Of a stretch of DNA of 64,000 nucleotides, positions 61,797 to 64,000 are shown piece by piece. The notes below the pieces were generated by a model. The model made no database searches, was not told the origin of the DNA, and worked only from the letters and a program-made list of their open reading frames with translations. Source of the DNA: Brevibacillus sp. DP1.3A (GTDB taxonomy: Bacteria; Bacillota; Bacilli; Brevibacillales; Brevibacillaceae). The position numbers and the translations under genes are program-made. Position 1 is the stretch's first letter; the number at the start of each line of letters is the position of its first letter. The stretch spans positions 683,501 to 747,500 of the forward strand of contig NZ_CP085876.1 of assembly GCF_013284245.2 (NCBI RefSeq), written 5' to 3'.

Positions 61797-62542
61797 GCTT
61801 TATCGTTTATCCGGCGATTGATATTCGCGGGGGCAAGTGCGTTCGACTATTCCAAGGAGATTACGGGCAAGAGACAGTGTACGCTGATTCGCCGCTCGCG
61901 ATGGCGAAGCGCTGGGTAGAGCAAGGGGCGACCTGGGTTCATCTCGTAGATTTGGACGGGGCAAAGGAAGGCAAGCCAGCAAATGCAGCGCTCATCAAAG
62001 AGATAGCGCGCTCGATCCCTGTACCCGTGCAGGTTGGAGGCGGCATTCGAACAGAAGAGCAGATCGCGGACTATTTGGAAGCGGGTGTTGCGCGAGTGAT
62101 CGTCGGGACTGCTGCTATCGAAGACGAGCCTTTTACGAAGCGAATTCTTCAAAGCTATGGAGACAAGATTGCGATTGGTTTGGACTGCCGGAATGGGCTG
62201 GTGGCTACCAGAGGGTGGTTGACCACGACAGATGTGCAAGCGACAGAGCTTGCCAAGCGGTTGGTTACGTATGGCGCCGAGACGTTTATTTACACCGATA
62301 TCGCCCGTGATGGCACGATGACAGGACCCAATGTAGAAGAAATTGCAGCCTTGGCGATGGCTACAGGTAAGTCGGTGATTGCCTCGGGAGGCGTCAGCCA
62401 ACTGGACGACTTGTTGACGCTGGCTACCCATGCTTCGAACGGAGTCTCTGGCGCCATTGTTGGCAAAGCACTCTACACGGACGCTTTTACATTGAAAGAA
62501 GCGCTACAGCGTATGGAGGGGCGTGAAGCGAATGCTGGCTAA
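61793..62542 (+). CDS. hisA: Phosphoribosylformimino-5-aminoimidazole carboxamide ribotide isomerase
   Basis: A 249-residue TIM-barrel isomerase. It opens [19 protein letters not shown], has [16 protein letters not shown] and [20 protein letters not shown], and ends with the second phosphate site [15 protein letters not shown]. Catalytic Asp residues lie in AIDIRGGK and [14 protein letters not shown]. The start at 61793 overlaps hisH (ATGA), and 11 bp at its end overlap hisF. Confidence 0.97.
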   Translation: MSFIVYPAIDIRGGKCVRLFQGDYGQETVYADSPLAMAKRWVEQGATWVHLVDLDGAKEGKPANAALIKEIARSIPVPVQVGGGIRTEEQIADYLEAGVARVIVGTAAIEDEPFTKRILQSYGDKIAIGLDCRNGLVATRGWLTTTDVQATELAKRLVTYGAETFIYTDIARDGTMTGPNVEEIAALAMATGKSVIASGGVSQLDDLLTLATHASNGVSGAIVGKALYTDAFTLKEALQRMEGREANAG

Positions 62543-63290
62543 ACGAATCATCCCGTGTCTCGATGTAAAAGACGGACGGGTGGTAAAAGGCGTGCAGTTC
62601 GTCGGACTTCGTGATGCAGGAGACCCGGTTGAACTGGCAAAAAAGTATAGCGAGGAAAGAGCAGACGAGCTGATCTTTCTCGATATTTCTGCGTCCCACG
62701 AAGGGCGCAAGACGATGGTGGATGTCATCGAAAAAACGGCCGCAAACATTACGATTCCTTTCACGGTTGGTGGTGGCATTAACAGCGTCGACGATATGAA
62801 AAGGATATTGCGTGCGGGTGCGGACAAAATCTCGTTGAATACAGCGGCTGTTTTGCGTCCAGAATTAATCCGCGAGGGAGCGACGGTCTTCGGCTCACAA
62901 TGTATCGTCGTGGCGATCGACGCGAGAAGTGTCGGGGAAGATCGCTGGGAAGTGTATACCCACGGTGGACGGAATGCGACGGGGAGGGACGTCATCCGTT
63001 GGGCGCAGGAGGCAGAAGCGCTCGGAGCGGGCGAAATCCTGTTGACTAGCATGGACGACGATGGGGAAAAGAAAGGCTTTGGACTCGAATTAACCAAGCG
63101 GGTATCAGAAGCGGTCGGGATTCCGGTCATTGCTTCTGGTGGAGCAGGCTCGAGGGAGCATTTTTACGATGTGCTGACGCAAGGAAAGGCAGATGCCGCG
63201 CTGGCCGCTTCCATTTTTCACTATGACGAGACGTCGATTCACTCGGTGAAAGAGTATTTGCAAACCAAAGGAGTTGTCGTACGACCATGA
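62532..63290 (+). CDS. hisF: Imidazole glycerol phosphate synthase cyclase subunit
   Basis: A 252-residue TIM barrel that closes the imidazole ring using ammonia from HisH. Motifs are [52 protein letters not shown] and [15 protein letters not shown]; the catalytic Asp lies in CLDVKDG and [12 protein letters not shown]. The ATG at 62532 with GGAGGGG 8 bp upstream gives the expected [11 protein letters not shown] start. ATGA overlap with hisI. Confidence 0.97.
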   Translation: MLAKRIIPCLDVKDGRVVKGVQFVGLRDAGDPVELAKKYSEERADELIFLDISASHEGRKTMVDVIEKTAANITIPFTVGGGINSVDDMKRILRAGADKISLNTAAVLRPELIREGATVFGSQCIVVAIDARSVGEDRWEVYTHGGRNATGRDVIRWAQEAEALGAGEILLTSMDDDGEKKGFGLELTKRVSEAVGIPVIASGGAGSREHFYDVLTQGKADAALAASIFHYDETSIHSVKEYLQTKGVVVRP

Positions 63291-63931
63291 CAGGAGCAGA
63301 AGCGTTTGCAGTGGAAAAATTGCGTTTTGACGAAAAGGGTTTGATTCCTGTCATCGTGCAGGATGCCGGAAGCAAGACAGTCTTGACGCTTGCCTATATG
63401 AATGAAGAATCGCTACAAAAGTCATTGGAGACCAAAGAAACATGGTTTTGGAGCCGTTCTCGACAACAATTGTGGCACAAGGGTGAGACCTCGGGTCATA
63501 CACAACGGATCGTCTCTATGCAGTATGATTGTGATGGAGATGCACTGGTTGTGATGGTCGAGCCGAATGGGCCAGCTTGTCATACGGGAGCGTACAGCTG
63601 TTTCTCGAAGGAAGTTCTCTCCGATACAGAAGATGAGCGAGTACAAGCAGATCGGTTTGCGATCTTGAGTGAGCTGGAGGAACTGATTGCTGCGCGGGAG
63701 GTAGAGCGCCCGGAAGGCTCCTACACCACCTACTTGTTCGAAAAAGGCGTAGACAAAATCCTGAAAAAGGTCGGGGAAGAGGCTGCAGAGGTCATTATTG
63801 CAGCGAAAAATCGAAGTCGTGAGGAGCTGCGGTACGAGGCCTCTGATCTGATCTTCCACTTGATGGTTTTGTTACGCGAGCAAAAGCTGCCGCTGGATGA
63901 AGTACTGACGGAACTTCAGAGGCGTCGTTAA
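63287..63931 (+). CDS. hisI: Bifunctional phosphoribosyl-AMP cyclohydrolase/phosphoribosyl-ATP pyrophosphatase
   Basis: A 214-residue HisIE fusion doing steps two and three of histidine synthesis. Residues 1-110 form the cyclohydrolase ([30 protein letters not shown] and the metal motif CHTGAYSCF). Residues 120-214 form the pyrophosphohydrolase ([20 protein letters not shown] and EVIIAAKN). The start overlaps hisF (ATGA). It is the last his gene and is closed by a terminator. Confidence 0.97.
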   Translation: MTGAEAFAVEKLRFDEKGLIPVIVQDAGSKTVLTLAYMNEESLQKSLETKETWFWSRSRQQLWHKGETSGHTQRIVSMQYDCDGDALVVMVEPNGPACHTGAYSCFSKEVLSDTEDERVQADRFAILSELEELIAAREVERPEGSYTTYLFEKGVDKILKKVGEEAAEVIIAAKNRSREELRYEASDLIFHLMVLLREQKLPLDEVLTELQRRR

Positions 63932-63944
63932 CAAATGAAGTAAT

Positions 63945-63977
63945 AACCACCTCTGTTTCCAGAGCGTGGTTTTTTTG
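63945..63977 (+). terminator. Terminator of the his operon
   Basis: AACCACCTCTG (63945-63955) pairs with CAGAGCGTGGTT (63960-63971) with a bulged C, followed by a T run. Confidence 0.9.
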
Positions 63978-64000
63978 TTAGAATAATCGGTATCTTACTT

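Noticed and set aside
62504..63130. Long minus-strand frame (208 codons) opposite hisF
   Set aside because: It mirrors a highly conserved his gene, has no ribosome site and gives a Ser/Pro-rich translation typical of an antisense shadow.
1..64000. Defence islands, CRISPR arrays, insertion sequences, prophage or tRNA genes
   Set aside because: No repeat-spacer pattern, transposase, integrase, phage structural gene or tRNA cloverleaf was seen on either strand.

Overview
The window looks like chromosome of a flagellated, endospore-forming Gram-positive bacterium of the Brevibacillus/Paenibacillales type. The grounds are the gene orders hpf-secA-prfB, ftsE-ftsX-M23-ctp-minJ-like, uvrB-uvrA and hprK...acyltransferase-hisZGDBHAF-I (all close to Bacillus orders), strong AGGAGG-type ribosome sites with frequent TTG and GTG starts, a GerAB-type germinant receptor subunit, SigD-like and SigH-like promoters, an AhrC-type arginine regulon and a LexA/DinR-type box. 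The genus call is inference from layout and protein character; no database was searched. No tRNA, rRNA, CRISPR array, insertion sequence or prophage was seen.

Layout. 1-7,270: distal part of an AT-rich operon for a sialic-acid-like nonulosonic acid, probably legionaminic acid (2-epimerase/hydrolase, PIG-L deacetylase, NeuB-type synthase, NeuD/PglD-type acyltransferase, CBS plus sugar-1-phosphate nucleotidyltransferase, CMP-sugar synthetase). It is followed by a TPR plus alkaline-phosphatase-superfamily protein and a methyltransferase. It abuts a SigD-type promoter and flaG-fliD-fliS-fliT, so flagellin glycosylation is the likely purpose. 10,000-12,000: a 58-codon yjfB-like gene and motA-motB stator genes, then a cluster of DnaA-box-like sites. 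12,200-15,000: polar amino acid ABC transporter genes without an ATPase, and an HD-GYP protein. 15,150-20,430: hpf with a SigH-like promoter, a possible 44-codon membrane peptide overlapping the start of secA, an unknown gene, and prfB with its programmed +1 frameshift. 20,400-22,800: PAS histidine kinase, YciI-like protein, cytochrome c lipoprotein.

22,800-37,200: arginine and carbamoyl-phosphate genes argC-argB-argD, carA-carB-argF and argG-argH, each block preceded by AhrC-box-like sequence; argJ is absent from its usual place. Between argF and argG lies an unusual module: two tandem, covarying, pseudoknot-capable RNA hairpins, a 25-codon gene for a secreted-type peptide with a possible five-residue mature end, a terminator, then a DUF5317-like membrane protein overlapping a membrane HD-GYP phosphodiesterase. 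37,200-49,500: acetamidase/formamidase, orphan GerAB, iron alcohol dehydrogenase, the ftsEX division/cell-wall block, a MinJ-like PDZ protein, a YcdB/YcdC-type secreted protein, and an orphan FlgD-like protein with three internal repeats. 49,500-64,000: uvrB-uvrA with a LexA-like box, an HD protein, a YvlD-like membrane protein, hprK, a hexapeptide acyltransferase, and a complete his operon ending in a terminator.

Most interesting: the tandem RNA/peptide/HD-GYP module (31.38-33.65 kb), the possible leader peptide at secA, the DnaA-box cluster at 12.1 kb, the cytosolic TPR-phosphatase-fold protein in the glycan locus, and the repeat-containing FlgD-like protein.
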